Of a DNA stretch of 64,000 nucleotides, positions 36,993 through 46,270 are shown one piece after another. Positions within the stretch are counted from its first letter, which is position 1. Every line of letters starts with the position of its first letter. The notes beneath the pieces are model-generated. The model ran no database searches. It was not told the origin of the DNA and worked only from the letters and a program-made list of their open reading frames with translations. Position numbers and translations under genes: made by a program. Source of the stretch: UBA5614 sp963667535 (GTDB lineage Bacteria; Cloacimonadota; Cloacimonadia; Cloacimonadales; Cloacimonadaceae). The stretch spans positions 1,798,001 through 1,862,000 of the forward strand of contig CAXXDU010000002.1 in NCBI GenBank assembly GCA_963667535.2, given 5' to 3'.

Positions 36993-37019
36993 TTAGCACC
37001 TGAGGTAATGAACTGCTAA
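36993..37019 (+). promoter_or_regulatory. CIRCE operator (HrcA binding site)
   Basis: The 27-base element has the canonical 9-9-9 plan: TTAGCACCT, nine bases, AACTGCTAA. Each arm matches 7 of 9 bases of the CIRCE consensus TTAGCACTC-N9-GAGTGCTAA. It is located between the predicted promoter and hrcA, so HrcA should repress its own operon until heat or misfolded protein titrates GroE. Confidence 0.82.
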
Positions 37020-37080
37020 ACCCTGATTTAATTTATGCAGAATTCTATGAAAAACTCATTGAGGTGTTAAACAGGTAGAT

Positions 37081-38130
37081 ATGAAAAAAAATCAGTTAAG
37101 ACTAAACGAGACACTTTGTGCACTGGTAGACGAGTATATCATCACCAATGAACCTGTGTCGTCCCGCATGTTGAATGAGAAGTATCTCACAAATGTGAGT
37201 CCGGCAACGCTACGAATCGATTTGTTTAAACTTGAAGAGATGAATCTGATTCAGCAACCACACACTTCTGCGGGAAGGATACCCACTGTTCTTGGATACA
37301 GGCAATATCTACAATCCATTGAGACTGAGCATAAACAAACAACGTTCGGAGAAATGGACATTTTACGGGAACTATTAATCAGACATTATAAAGACACCCC
37401 CCGTGCATTGCATTACATTATGCAGCTTCTGGCAAAAGAAACAGACCAACTTAGTTTTGTAGCGGAACCGGAAGTATCATCAGGTTATTTAAGTAAGCTG
37501 GAAGTATTTCGCATCGAACCTAATAAGTTTCTATTTGTTATGAGTTTGGATAGTGGTTTGGATAAAACCGTAATTTTAAAATGTGATTATGATATCACAG
37601 AAGTTCAGCTCAAGAAGCTTGTGCGTTATCTGAATGATGAATTGATAGGATTACGTATTTATGACATTGCTAATAAGTATTTAGTCGAGATGAGGGAAAA
37701 TATTGACCAGGAAAGCGCGTTATTAAGACAGTTCTTGCGTGAATTGCATCAGGCTTTTATTGAAATATCGGGATTCTTTATTCATTTTGATGGAAGTATT
37801 AAATTTTTGGAACAACCTGAGTTTGATACAAAAGAAGAAGTTTTAAACTTTATGCATCTGATTCAGCGACAAGATAAAATACTGAAACTGATGAAACAGT
37901 TTGAGATACCTGATCGCGTTAATGTTATTATGGGTGAACAGCTTCTGGAGTCGAGTTGGCAACAATTTTCCATTATCTATACCAGGTATGAGATTTATGA
38001 AATCCCGGGATATCTGGGCATAATAGCACCTGTAAGGACTGATTACAGGAAACTGATACCTTTGGTCAGAGACGTGGCAAATACTATCACTGTGACGACA
38101 AAACGTGGGATGATGGTTAAGAACCAATAG
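37081..38130 (+). CDS. hrcA: Heat-inducible transcription repressor HrcA
   Basis: The 349-residue protein has the N-terminal winged-helix domain (about 8-75) with the family block 'VSPATLRIDLFKLEEMNLIQQPHTSAGRIPT', followed by the GAF-like dimerisation core and the C-terminal 'YTRYEIYEIPGYLGIIAPVRTDYRKLIPLV' segment. It represses heat-shock operons through CIRCE; one such site lies 62 bases upstream of its own ATG. Length and motifs are normal. A stretch AGGT lies a few bases before the start. It is the first gene of hrcA-grpE-dnaK; the gap to grpE is 19 bases. Confidence 0.96.
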   Translation: MKKNQLRLNETLCALVDEYIITNEPVSSRMLNEKYLTNVSPATLRIDLFKLEEMNLIQQPHTSAGRIPTVLGYRQYLQSIETEHKQTTFGEMDILRELLIRHYKDTPRALHYIMQLLAKETDQLSFVAEPEVSSGYLSKLEVFRIEPNKFLFVMSLDSGLDKTVILKCDYDITEVQLKKLVRYLNDELIGLRIYDIANKYLVEMRENIDQESALLRQFLRELHQAFIEISGFFIHFDGSIKFLEQPEFDTKEEVLNFMHLIQRQDKILKLMKQFEIPDRVNVIMGEQLLESSWQQFSIIYTRYEIYEIPGYLGIIAPVRTDYRKLIPLVRDVANTITVTTKRGMMVKNQ

Positions 38131-38149
38131 TCAGCTTAAGGGATGAAGA

Positions 38150-38746
38150 ATGTCAAAGAAGAAAAATAAAGAAGAATTGATGGAACGAGACACAGAAATG
38201 GATAAAGAACTAGCTAAAGAAGAATTGTATTCAGAGACAGAAGAAATGAACGAAATAGAAATAATCAGAGCCAGAATTGCAGAATTGGAATTAAGTGTTG
38301 ATGAATGGAAAGATAAGTATCTGAGGTCTATGGCTGAATTTGACAATTATCGAAGGCGTTCCATAGAGGAAAAATCAGATTGGATTAAACGGGCAACCGA
38401 GAAACTAGCTTTATCAGTTTGCGACGTATTAGACAACTTTGATAGGGCTTTGATGCAGGTTAAAGATGATCAAAAAGAAGATAGTTTTGTCAAAGGCATT
38501 ATCATGATCGACCAGCAATTAAAGTCAGCTCTGGAAAAAGAGGGTGTGAAACGAATTGAAGCTTTGGGCGATGATTTCGACCTCAGATTTCATGAGGCAT
38601 TGGCTAATATTCCTTCAGAATACGAAGAAGGTAAGGTAGCTGCAATTATTCAAAATGGTTATACAATGCATGACAAACTTATACGCCCAGTAAGGGTAGC
38701 AGTGTCAATCGGCACAACAGATATTAACAAAGATACAGAAGATTAA
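38150..38746 (+). CDS. grpE: Nucleotide exchange factor GrpE
   Basis: This 198-residue protein speeds ADP release from DnaK. It has a strongly charged N-terminal coiled coil (about 1-75), the block YLRSMAEFDNYRRR, a central helix pair 'VLDNFDRAL', and the C-terminal beta domain (FDLRFHEALANIPSEYEEGKV ... GYTMHDKLIRPVRVAVS). All are standard GrpE features. It lies between hrcA and dnaK, with a 23-base gap to dnaK, and should be controlled with them through CIRCE. Confidence 0.96.
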   Translation: MSKKKNKEELMERDTEMDKELAKEELYSETEEMNEIEIIRARIAELELSVDEWKDKYLRSMAEFDNYRRRSIEEKSDWIKRATEKLALSVCDVLDNFDRALMQVKDDQKEDSFVKGIIMIDQQLKSALEKEGVKRIEALGDDFDLRFHEALANIPSEYEEGKVAAIIQNGYTMHDKLIRPVRVAVSIGTTDINKDTED

Positions 38747-38769
38747 AAAAGATAAATGGAGGAAATACC

Positions 38770-40743
38770 ATGGGAAAAATAATCGGTATAGACCTTGGAA
38801 CAACTAACTCCTGTGTTTCTGTCGTTGAAGGCGGGAAACCGGTAGTTATTCAAAATGCAGAAGGTGGAAGAACAACTCCATCTGTTGTAGGCTTTACAAA
38901 AGATGGACAAAGAGTAGTCGGCCAAATGGCTAAACGTCAAGCCGTTACAAATCCTCATAATACTGTTTATTCAATCAAACGGTTTATGGGCAGGGCATTC
39001 TCTGAAGTAAGCGAAGAAATCAAACAAGTTCCTTATAAAGTCACTTCAGGATTAAAAGGTCAGGCAGTTGTACATGTGGATATAGATAATAAAGACTTCA
39101 CTCCTCAAGAAATCAGCGCTATGATTTTGACTAAGATGAAAGAAACAGCGGAAGCTTATCTGGGCACCAAAATAACTGAAGCTGTAATAACTGTCCCCGC
39201 TTATTTTAATGATGATCAGAGACAGGCAACTAAAGATGCAGGAAGAATCGCAGGACTGGATGTAAAACGCATTATCAATGAACCTACTGCTGCAGCTTTA
39301 GCTTATGGGATGGAAAACAAAAAGGAACAGAAAGTAGCTGTGTATGACTTAGGTGGTGGCACATTTGATATATCCATTCTAGATATATCTGACGGTGTCG
39401 TAGAAGTTCTTTCCACCAATGGCGATACTCACCTGGGTGGAGATGATTTCGACAAACGTGTTATAGACTGGATTCTTGAGCAATTTAAGAAAGCTGAAGG
39501 GATTGATTTATCAAAGGATGCAATGGCAATGCAACGTTTGAAAGAAGCAGCAGAAAAGGCTAAAGTAGAGCTTTCAGGTACGCAAACGACTAATATCAAT
39601 TTACCCTTCATCACTGCAGATGCCACTGGTCCTAAGCATCTGAGTATCGATTTGACTCTCAGTGAGTTTAACAGGCTTACATCAGATTTAGTTGAGCGTA
39701 CTTTGGGCCCTTGCCAAAAAGCAATGCAGGATGCAAAACTCACCCAGTCAGATATCAGCGAAATTCTGATGGTGGGTGGAAGTACACGTATACCTGCTGT
39801 ACAGGATGAAGTAGAAAAGTTCTTTGGAAAGAAACCAAATTACAGTCTGAATCCGGATGAAGTAGTTGCAATTGGTGCAGGTATTCAGGGTGCAATTTTA
39901 AGTGGTGATGAGAAAGTAAGTGATGTATTATTGCTTGATGTAACACCTTTGTCATTAGGGATTGAGACCCTGGGTAGTGTTATGACAACTCTCATACAAA
40001 GAAATACAACAATACCAACAAAAAAGAGTCAGGTGTTTTCCACTGCTGCGGATAATCAAACTGCTGTGACCATTCATGTATTGCAGGGTGAAAGGCCAAT
40101 GGCTACTGACAATAAATCGTTAGGTCGTTTTGATTTGGTTGGTATTCCACCTGCCCAGAGAGGTATGCCTCAAATAGAAGTGACTTTTGACATTGATGCC
40201 AATGGGCTATTGCATGTTTCTGCAAAAGACAAGGGTACAGGCAAAGAGCAGTCGATAGTCATAGATCGTGCCGGTAACTTGAATAAAGATGATATAGATA
40301 GAATGATAAAAGATGCTGAGATGCATGCAGATGAAGATAAAAAACGTCAGGAATTCATCACAGCCAAAAATGAGCTTGATACAATAATCTTCTCTACAGA
40401 AAAAGCCTTGTCAGAGCATGGCGACAAACTATCTCCGGAAGAGAAAGCAGAATTGGAAGAAGCTTTGAAAGAAGCTAAAGATAAACATGAAAAAGCTACT
40501 GAGAAAGAAGATTTGGATGGAGCTAAAGAAGCGCTTTCGAAAAAAGCTCAGAAGCTGGGTGAAATCATCTATGCTCAGGCTCAACAACAAGGTGGAGCCG
40601 GTGCTGGATTTGATCCCAACGCACAAGGCTTTAATCCTGAAGATTTTGCTCAGGGTCAGCAGCAGCAGCAACAAGAACCTCAACAAGATAATGGACCTAT
40701 AGACGCAGATTTTGAAGTAGTTGACGATAAAGACAAAAAATAA
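38770..40743 (+). CDS. dnaK: Chaperone DnaK (Hsp70)
   Basis: The 657-residue Hsp70 has the ATPase signature IIGIDLGTTNSCV at its N-terminus, VYDLGGGTFDISIL (about 196) and VGGSTRIPAVQ (about 338). The substrate domain follows (VLLLDVTPLSLGIETLG near 390). The C-terminus is an alpha lid with a Gln-rich linker and ends in DADFEVVDDKDKK, the bacterial form of the acidic tail. It folds and refolds proteins with DnaJ and GrpE. GGAGG lies just before the ATG. A hairpin terminator separates it from dnaJ. Confidence 0.98.
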   Translation: MGKIIGIDLGTTNSCVSVVEGGKPVVIQNAEGGRTTPSVVGFTKDGQRVVGQMAKRQAVTNPHNTVYSIKRFMGRAFSEVSEEIKQVPYKVTSGLKGQAVVHVDIDNKDFTPQEISAMILTKMKETAEAYLGTKITEAVITVPAYFNDDQRQATKDAGRIAGLDVKRIINEPTAAALAYGMENKKEQKVAVYDLGGGTFDISILDISDGVVEVLSTNGDTHLGGDDFDKRVIDWILEQFKKAEGIDLSKDAMAMQRLKEAAEKAKVELSGTQTTNINLPFITADATGPKHLSIDLTLSEFNRLTSDLVERTLGPCQKAMQDAKLTQSDISEILMVGGSTRIPAVQDEVEKFFGKKPNYSLNPDEVVAIGAGIQGAILSGDEKVSDVLLLDVTPLSLGIETLGSVMTTLIQRNTTIPTKKSQVFSTAADNQTAVTIHVLQGERPMATDNKSLGRFDLVGIPPAQRGMPQIEVTFDIDANGLLHVSAKDKGTGKEQSIVIDRAGNLNKDDIDRMIKDAEMHADEDKKRQEFITAKNELDTIIFSTEKALSEHGDKLSPEEKAELEEALKEAKDKHEKATEKEDLDGAKEALSKKAQKLGEIIYAQAQQQGGAGAGFDPNAQGFNPEDFAQGQQQQQQEPQQDNGPIDADFEVVDDKDKK

Positions 40744-40751
40744 ATTGTGGT

Positions 40752-40792
40752 AAACCATGAAGGGTATATAATATATCTTTCATGGTTTTTTT
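40752..40792 (+). terminator. Hairpin terminator between dnaK and dnaJ
   Basis: A 10-bp stem AAACCATGAA / TTCATGGTTT with a 17-base AT-rich loop is followed by a T-run. It probably gives partial termination, so less dnaJ than dnaK is made. Confidence 0.75.
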
Positions 40793-40810
40793 AATATCTA
40801 AGGAGTTTTG

Positions 40811-41962
40811 ATGGCAAAACGTGACTATTATGAAGTGTTAGGTGTGGAAAAAAATGCCGACGACTCCACAATAAAAAAATCATATCGCAAATTAGCAATG
40901 CAATTTCATCCTGACAAGAATCCGGACGATAAAGTTGCTGAAGAAAAATTTAAGGAAGCTAGTGAAGCGTATGAAGTTCTTTCAGACCCTGAAAAGAAAA
41001 AACTCTATGACCAATATGGACATGCCGGACTGGAGAATGCATTTGGCGGGCATGGTTTCAGTTGGGAAAACTTTACTCATCAGGATGACTTAAGTGATAT
41101 CTTTGGTAGTGGTTTCAGCAGTATATTTGAAACTTTTTTTGGCGGTGGTGGAGGTGGACGAAGCAGACAGCAAAGCAATCGTGGAGAAGATCTGCAGATA
41201 GAACTTTCACTTACCTTAAAAGAAATTGCTACTGGAACAGATAAGAAAATAAAAATCGGTGTTAAAGATGCTTGTGATAAATGTAACGGGTCAGGTAGTG
41301 CAGACGGTAAAACAGAAAACTGCACTCAATGCCGGGGAACAGGTCAGGTACGTCAGATTAGACAATCACTATTTGGCCAGATGCAAACTGTATCCGAATG
41401 TCCATCATGTAGGGGAGAGGGCAAGATTATCAAGAACCGCTGTTCGAAGTGTTATGGTGAAGGTCGGATGGGAAAAGTCAATGAAATCAATGTCAAGATA
41501 CCTGCCGGAGTTGAAGAAGGGCAATACATCAGACTTAGGGGGCAAGGCAATGTAGGTCCCAGAAGTGGTATAAAAGGTGATATACTGGTTCTGATTCATG
41601 AAAAACAGGATGATCAGTTTGAGAGAGATGGACGAGACTTGCATATAAAATATCCGATTTCGTTTTCACAGTCAGCTTTGGGTGATGAGATAATTGTTCC
41701 CACTTTGCAATCTACAGTGAAGATGAAGATTCCGGCCGGAACTCAAAGTGGCAGGATATTCAGGCTTAAAGGTCAGGGGCTTCCATCGATACATTCATCT
41801 TACGGGAATGGTGATTTATTAGTTGAAATCTTAGTAATTACTCCTAATCGCCTTAGCAAAGAAGAATCTGAGCTTTTCCAAAAACTGCGTCAATTTGATG
41901 CCAAGAGAGAACTCAAACCAGGGAAAAGCTTTGTCTCAAAGCTGAAAGAGTACTTTACCTGA
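40811..41962 (+). CDS. dnaJ: Chaperone DnaJ (Hsp40)
   Basis: The 383-residue type I DnaJ has a J domain (residues 2-70, HPD in FHPDKNPDD), a G/F-rich linker (about 75-120), and four zinc-binding CxxCxGxG repeats (CDKCNGSG, CTQCRGTG, CPSCRGEG, CSKCYGEG). The C-terminal substrate-binding domains follow. It delivers clients to DnaK and stimulates its ATPase. I use the ATG at 40811, which has AAGGAG a few bases upstream, rather than the preceding TTG. rsmE follows after 14 bases. Confidence 0.97.
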   Translation: MAKRDYYEVLGVEKNADDSTIKKSYRKLAMQFHPDKNPDDKVAEEKFKEASEAYEVLSDPEKKKLYDQYGHAGLENAFGGHGFSWENFTHQDDLSDIFGSGFSSIFETFFGGGGGGRSRQQSNRGEDLQIELSLTLKEIATGTDKKIKIGVKDACDKCNGSGSADGKTENCTQCRGTGQVRQIRQSLFGQMQTVSECPSCRGEGKIIKNRCSKCYGEGRMGKVNEINVKIPAGVEEGQYIRLRGQGNVGPRSGIKGDILVLIHEKQDDQFERDGRDLHIKYPISFSQSALGDEIIVPTLQSTVKMKIPAGTQSGRIFRLKGQGLPSIHSSYGNGDLLVEILVITPNRLSKEESELFQKLRQFDAKRELKPGKSFVSKLKEYFT

Positions 41963-41976
41963 TTAAGTGGTAATAA

Positions 41977-42681
41977 ATGTCTTCCTTTTATTATCCTGAG
42001 CTTGATGACACAAAAAATCAAATCAAGCTGATTAATGAAGAACATCATCACCTTGCACATGTATTGCGATGCAGACAAGGTGATGAAATCAATATAAATA
42101 GTGGACATGGATGGTTTGCTAAGGGCAAAGTAGTATCAGTAAACAAAACACATTCTTTAATAGATATTACTAAAGCAATCTTCCAAAATCAAGATTTGCA
42201 TTTTGCAATTGCCTTTAGTTTATTACGCAATAAAAATGATGAATGGCTTGTGGAGAAGGTTACGGAATTAGGTGTGACAGATTTGTTTCCTATGACAACT
42301 CAATATTCAGTAAGAAATCCTTCAAAGAACACTCTTTCAAGATTTCAACAGACTGCACTGAATGCCATCAAACAATGTGACAATTCCTGGTTGCCCATAA
42401 TCCATGATGTTCAAACACTCGAACAAACATTTTATACAATTACAAAGCTTGGATACATTCCCGTAGTAACCTCAGAAAAAAGACCCGATGTTTGGGTAAA
42501 CAACTTGGATACAAATAGACCATTGTGCTTTATCATCGGACCGGAGGGTGGGTTTAGCGAAGAAGAATTTATTCAGTTCAGAAAGAATGATGCACAGGAG
42601 ATAACAATTTCCAGCCTAATTTTACGTGCTGAAACTGCGGCAATAGCAATTGCTTCTCAGTATGTTTTATTAAATAGATAG
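41977..42681 (+). CDS. rsmE: 16S rRNA (uracil1498-N3)-methyltransferase
   Basis: This 234-residue SPOUT-family enzyme methylates U1498 of 16S rRNA. It has the N-terminal PUA-like domain with 'HHLAHVLRCRQGDEI', the central block EWLVEKVTELGVTDLFPMTTQYSV, and the SAM-binding trefoil-knot motifs IIGPEGGFSEEE and ISSLILRAETAAIAIA. The dnaJ-rsmE order is seen in many bacteria and here they are 14 bases apart. The convergent permease gene begins 4 bases beyond its stop. Confidence 0.95.
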   Translation: MSSFYYPELDDTKNQIKLINEEHHHLAHVLRCRQGDEININSGHGWFAKGKVVSVNKTHSLIDITKAIFQNQDLHFAIAFSLLRNKNDEWLVEKVTELGVTDLFPMTTQYSVRNPSKNTLSRFQQTALNAIKQCDNSWLPIIHDVQTLEQTFYTITKLGYIPVVTSEKRPDVWVNNLDTNRPLCFIIGPEGGFSEEEFIQFRKNDAQEITISSLILRAETAAIAIASQYVLLNR

Positions 42682-42685
42682 CAAT

Positions 42686-43918
42686 TTACATAAACCATTT
42701 AAGAGTAATCGGGACAACATAATATACCCAAGTACTAATCACAGTAGCACAGACAATATTCATAACAAACCCGGCAATCATCATAAACTTCAATGACACT
42801 TTTGAGGAAGAGCCAAATCCCAATCCGTTCGCAGGAGTTGCTATCGGTGTCATAAAAGCACATGAAGAGCATAAAGTTATTATTAACATTCCCTGCCAGG
42901 ACATATCGGGAATTGTTTTGGTCATAGGAAAAAGAACCATGAACATTGTTACCTGAACTGCAGAATTACTTACGATTTCAGATGCAAAAGTTGTCAGTAA
43001 AGCAAAAATCCAATACAGTAAGAAGAGAGAATGTTTTCCATCTAACCATTGGGTAAACCAAGTTGCCATATAAGTATGGAACTTTAGTTTCCATAACAAA
43101 ATCGTAACCAGAATTGCCAAGCCAATCCAAAGCAATCCCTTCTTGGGAATATCCTGTAAAGTTTCCTTAAATAGAAGCAGTTTTCTGGGTTTACCACTTT
43201 CTGCTTTCCAATTATGGATAAGCATCAAGTAGATGTAAATCAGAGTCCATAAAACAGTAGCAATCAGAACTAAATATTGATTCTGGTGAAAAACACTGAG
43301 TAATAGTGATAAAACTGAAGCAGTTACAATGAAAGATGCAGCTAATAAAAAACCGATTCTTTGCATCTTATGCGAAAGTCCTGAAGATTCTAAGTATTCA
43401 GCAAAATCAGGTTTATGCACTCGGTTTCCAGGCTTGAAAATTGCCATTAATACAAACCACCCCAAGAAACTTAAAATCAAAACCAACGGCAATCCCCAAA
43501 CAGCCCATGATATAAATGTAAAGTCCTTAGCAATTGGTACTTTATAGAACTCATATAGCCCGATTAATACTCCGTTAGTGGTTGTGCCAGTTACCATCCC
43601 GACACCACCAATATTTGCTCCCCATATAACCGATAACAAAAGAAGAGTATTCATTTTTTTTGTGAATTCTTCTGAGGATTTGATTTCTTTTTGTAGCAAT
43701 ATGACAAGGGGCATTAATGTAAGGACAGTAATGACATTGGCAATTACTGTGGAAATAAATGCAGAGCCAAGGATTAGTATAAATGTCAGTTTCTGGATGG
43801 AAACATGTTTCTTCTCAAATAAATAATACACGATCAATTCGGGAATTTTGAGAATAACAAAAACTCTGGAGAGCAAATATGAAATAACGAAGAAAAAGAA
43901 AACCTGTAATGTATCCAT
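42686..43918 (-). CDS. SLC13/DASS-type anion permease
   Basis: The 410-residue protein is almost wholly hydrophobic, with about ten predicted helices. Two family-like re-entrant blocks are visible: 'ISTVIANVITVLTLMPLV' in the first half, and 'ASEIVSNSAVQVTMFMVLF' with 'CAFMTPIATPANGLGFG' in the second half. These fit the SLC13/arsenite-antiporter superfamily, which carries dicarboxylates, sulfate or similar anions with sodium. It is somewhat shorter than the usual 450-500 residues. The substrate is not visible. It is the last gene of the five-gene minus-strand run, and its ATG overlaps the lpxK stop by one base. Confidence 0.8.
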   Translation of the reverse strand: MDTLQVFFFFVISYLLSRVFVILKIPELIVYYLFEKKHVSIQKLTFILILGSAFISTVIANVITVLTLMPLVILLQKEIKSSEEFTKKMNTLLLLSVIWGANIGGVGMVTGTTTNGVLIGLYEFYKVPIAKDFTFISWAVWGLPLVLILSFLGWFVLMAIFKPGNRVHKPDFAEYLESSGLSHKMQRIGFLLAASFIVTASVLSLLLSVFHQNQYLVLIATVLWTLIYIYLMLIHNWKAESGKPRKLLLFKETLQDIPKKGLLWIGLAILVTILLWKLKFHTYMATWFTQWLDGKHSLFLLYWIFALLTTFASEIVSNSAVQVTMFMVLFPMTKTIPDMSWQGMLIITLCSSCAFMTPIATPANGLGFGSSSKVSLKFMMIAGFVMNIVCATVISTWVYYVVPITLKWFM

Positions 43919-45012
43919 CAGACAACTTTAACAAATTTTCTTATTTTATCCATAACATACTCTAATAACTTGTCAGAGTTTTTGTCAAGTGTAAAACTTA
44001 TACAAAGGATTAGCAAGCATTCTTCAAACTCAGGGAATTTTCTTAGTTTAGAGAAATCTTTTTCTGTAGTCAGTAACCATTGAGCACCAGATTTGCGGAA
44101 TTCATCCAGAATAGTCTTTCTCATCATTTGTGAATTATAGTCACAATGGTCTGAAAAAACCTGATGAGATATAATATTCAGATTCATTGTGGCTATTGTT
44201 TCTTCAAACCCTTTTGGATTACCAATACCTGAAATCAGCATAATTTTAGTTTCTTTCAAAGACTCGATGTTAATCTTGTGTAAATGAAAACTATATATAC
44301 AGTCCGGAGTGTAACTACCTGAAAAAACAGGTTTATTATAAATATCTCCTAGAATCATAATGCTACTACTTCGACCATTGTCTGATCTTTGTTCGTTAAG
44401 AATTAACACCTCAGAATTTGCAATAGATGCGACTGGCTCTCTCAAATATCCTGCAGGTAAGACAAAACCATTGCCAAGACCTGTTAGAGAGTTAAACACT
44501 ACATAATCCAGGTTATGCTTTACTTTCAGGTGTTGAAATGAATCATCTAAGATAATGCATTCAATATCCGGATAAACACTAGTTAATAACTTTATGGACT
44601 TGATTCTTTCTTTGCCAACTACAACTGGAGTTCCCAACAACCTTGATGCAATCAACCAAGCCTCGTCTCCTGCTTTATCAGCATCAGGTAACATGCCTGC
44701 TTTGTCAGATATTAATCTTACATGCTTTTCCCAACTCCCTTTGTAACCCCTATGCGATACTCCGACAAACACGCCATTTTTGGTAAGAAGATTTGCCAAA
44801 AAAATAGTAAAGGGGGTTTTTCCACTTCCACCAGCTGTAATATTTCCTACACTAATAATGAAAACCGGAGATGTGTATTGAGGTAAAATCCTATGATATG
44901 CAATACGCCTGAGAATCAGGATTCCACAAAATAATAGAGATATCGGATATAGTGCGTAGCTTAATATTGATCGCTTGAGAAGGTGCCTTACTATGAATTG
45001 TTGCAGAGACAT
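43918..45012 (-). CDS. lpxK: Tetraacyldisaccharide 4'-kinase (lipid A biosynthesis)
   Basis: This membrane-associated kinase phosphorylates the lipid A precursor at the 4' position. The 364-residue protein has an N-terminal hydrophobic helix (about 22-36) and the Walker A motif VGNITAGGSGKTP (about residue 55). LpxK-typical blocks follow: SHRGYKG, AGDEAWLIA, VVVGKERI and a DDSFQHLKVKHN segment in place of the common DDGFQH. The presence of LpxK shows that the cell makes lipid A and is diderm. The stop overlaps the permease start by one base and the start overlaps the receiver gene's stop by one base. Confidence 0.94.
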   Translation of the reverse strand: MSLQQFIVRHLLKRSILSYALYPISLLFCGILILRRIAYHRILPQYTSPVFIISVGNITAGGSGKTPFTIFLANLLTKNGVFVGVSHRGYKGSWEKHVRLISDKAGMLPDADKAGDEAWLIASRLLGTPVVVGKERIKSIKLLTSVYPDIECIILDDSFQHLKVKHNLDYVVFNSLTGLGNGFVLPAGYLREPVASIANSEVLILNEQRSDNGRSSSIMILGDIYNKPVFSGSYTPDCIYSFHLHKINIESLKETKIMLISGIGNPKGFEETIATMNLNIISHQVFSDHCDYNSQMMRKTILDEFRKSGAQWLLTTEKDFSKLRKFPEFEECLLILCISFTLDKNSDKLLEYVMDKIRKFVKVV

Positions 45013-45386
45013 TATGTTGATAGACGAGTTTCGATTAATTCAACTAATTTGCTTGTTTCAAATGGTTTATAAAGTATATCTTTAAGACCCTCTTGTCGTG
45101 AACGGACAAGAACATGATTTGGATCATAACCAAATCCCGTCATCATAATTACTGGTAAATCCGCATTATAATCTTTGATACGCCAGTACAATTCATATCC
45201 ATCCATATCAGGCATGGCAATATCAGTTACAACAAGACAGACCTGACCTTTCATGATTTCCTTGATAGCTTCAAGACCTGATGTATAGGATTTTATCACC
45301 CATTCAGGATGAATATCCTGTATTTCTAAAGCAAGGTTTTCTATTAAATCTTCTTCGTCATCAATAATACAAATTAATTTTACCAT
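45012..45386 (-). CDS. Single-domain response regulator (receiver only)
   Basis: The 124-residue protein is a CheY-like receiver with acidic residues Asp9/Asp10, phospho-acceptor Asp55 in VTDIAMPDMDG, a switch Thr in MMTGFG, and the conserved Lys in LYKPFE. It has no output domain. It is embedded between purC (7-base overlap) and lpxK (1-base overlap), without a kinase in that run. Translational coupling seems likely, but the reason for its presence among metabolic genes is unknown. Its partner could be the orphan kinase at 7937-10129 or another one outside the window; that is speculation. Confidence 0.9.
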   Translation of the reverse strand: MVKLICIIDDEEDLIENLALEIQDIHPEWVIKSYTSGLEAIKEIMKGQVCLVVTDIAMPDMDGYELYWRIKDYNADLPVIMMTGFGYDPNHVLVRSRQEGLKDILYKPFETSKLVELIETRLST

Positions 45387-46270
45387 TGTTTATCAAAGTC
45401 TCCTGTTATTATCTTGTAACTTTGGATATATTTATCTCTTGTTTTCGAAATAACTTCTTCAGGTAATTCAGGTGCAGGAGGGGTTTTATCCCATCCACTA
45501 TTTGTTACAAAATCCCTGATAAATTGTTTATCAAAACTTTGAGGTGTCTTTCCAACTTCATAAGATTCTCTATCCCAGAACCTTGAAGAATCAGGTGTGA
45601 GCACTTCATCAATTAAAAAAACTTCTGAACCGATGATGCCGAATTCAAATTTGGTGTCAGCAACTATTATATTGTTTTTTATGAGCTTATTATGAGCATG
45701 ATTATACAATTCAAGCGATTTATCCTTAAGATAAACTGCTAATTTTTCATCCATTCTGTTTAGCATATCTCTATAACTAATATTCTCATCATGGCCTGAA
45801 TCAGCTTTTGTTGAAGGCGTGAAGAGCGGATGCTGAAAACGTTGGCTTTCCAGCATTCCATCTGCTACAAGCATATTGCCGATTGTACTTGTCCTTTTGT
45901 ATTCGCTCCAGGCGGAGCCAGTAATATATCCTCTCACTATACATTCAAAAGGTATCACTCTTGTTTTGCGGACAAGCATACTCCGACCTTCTAAATCCGA
46001 TTTGAATACTTGGAATTCAATAGGGTATTCATCAACAATGTCTGTTATAAAGTGATTCTTGATAATTGACTTTGTGGTTTTAAAAAAGTAAGCAGAAATC
46101 CCATTAAGAATTACTCCTTTATCAGGGATAAGATTGGGAAATACAACATCAAAAGCGGAAACACGATCAGAAGTAACTATCAGTAATTCATCTCCTAAGT
46201 CATAAATATCTCTGACTTTTCCTTGCCAGGCCTGTTTGACAATATGCAAATTTCGTAATGTTTCAAACAT
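45380..46270 (-). CDS. purC: Phosphoribosylaminoimidazole-succinocarboxamide synthase
   Basis: SAICAR synthase joins aspartate to CAIR in purine biosynthesis. Family motifs are visible: GKVRDIYDLGDELLIVTSDRVSAFDVV, the 'RKTRVIPFECIVRGYITGSAW' block, FTPSTKADSGHDENIS, and IVADTKFEFG with LIDEVLTPDSSRFW. The 296-residue product fits the longer form of the family. I chose the ATG at 46270, which has AGGAGAG upstream and overlaps the previous stop by one base (TGATG), instead of the ATG 27 bases earlier. It is the second gene of the five-gene run. Confidence 0.95.
   Translation of the reverse strand: MFETLRNLHIVKQAWQGKVRDIYDLGDELLIVTSDRVSAFDVVFPNLIPDKGVILNGISAYFFKTTKSIIKNHFITDIVDEYPIEFQVFKSDLEGRSMLVRKTRVIPFECIVRGYITGSAWSEYKRTSTIGNMLVADGMLESQRFQHPLFTPSTKADSGHDENISYRDMLNRMDEKLAVYLKDKSLELYNHAHNKLIKNNIIVADTKFEFGIIGSEVFLIDEVLTPDSSRFWDRESYEVGKTPQSFDKQFIRDFVTNSGWDKTPPAPELPEEVISKTRDKYIQSYKIITGDFDKQW

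Noticed and set aside
40655..40690. CAG-type microsatellite in dnaK
   Set aside because: It encodes the ordinary Gln-rich linker near the DnaK C-terminus and shows no sign of being a separate element.
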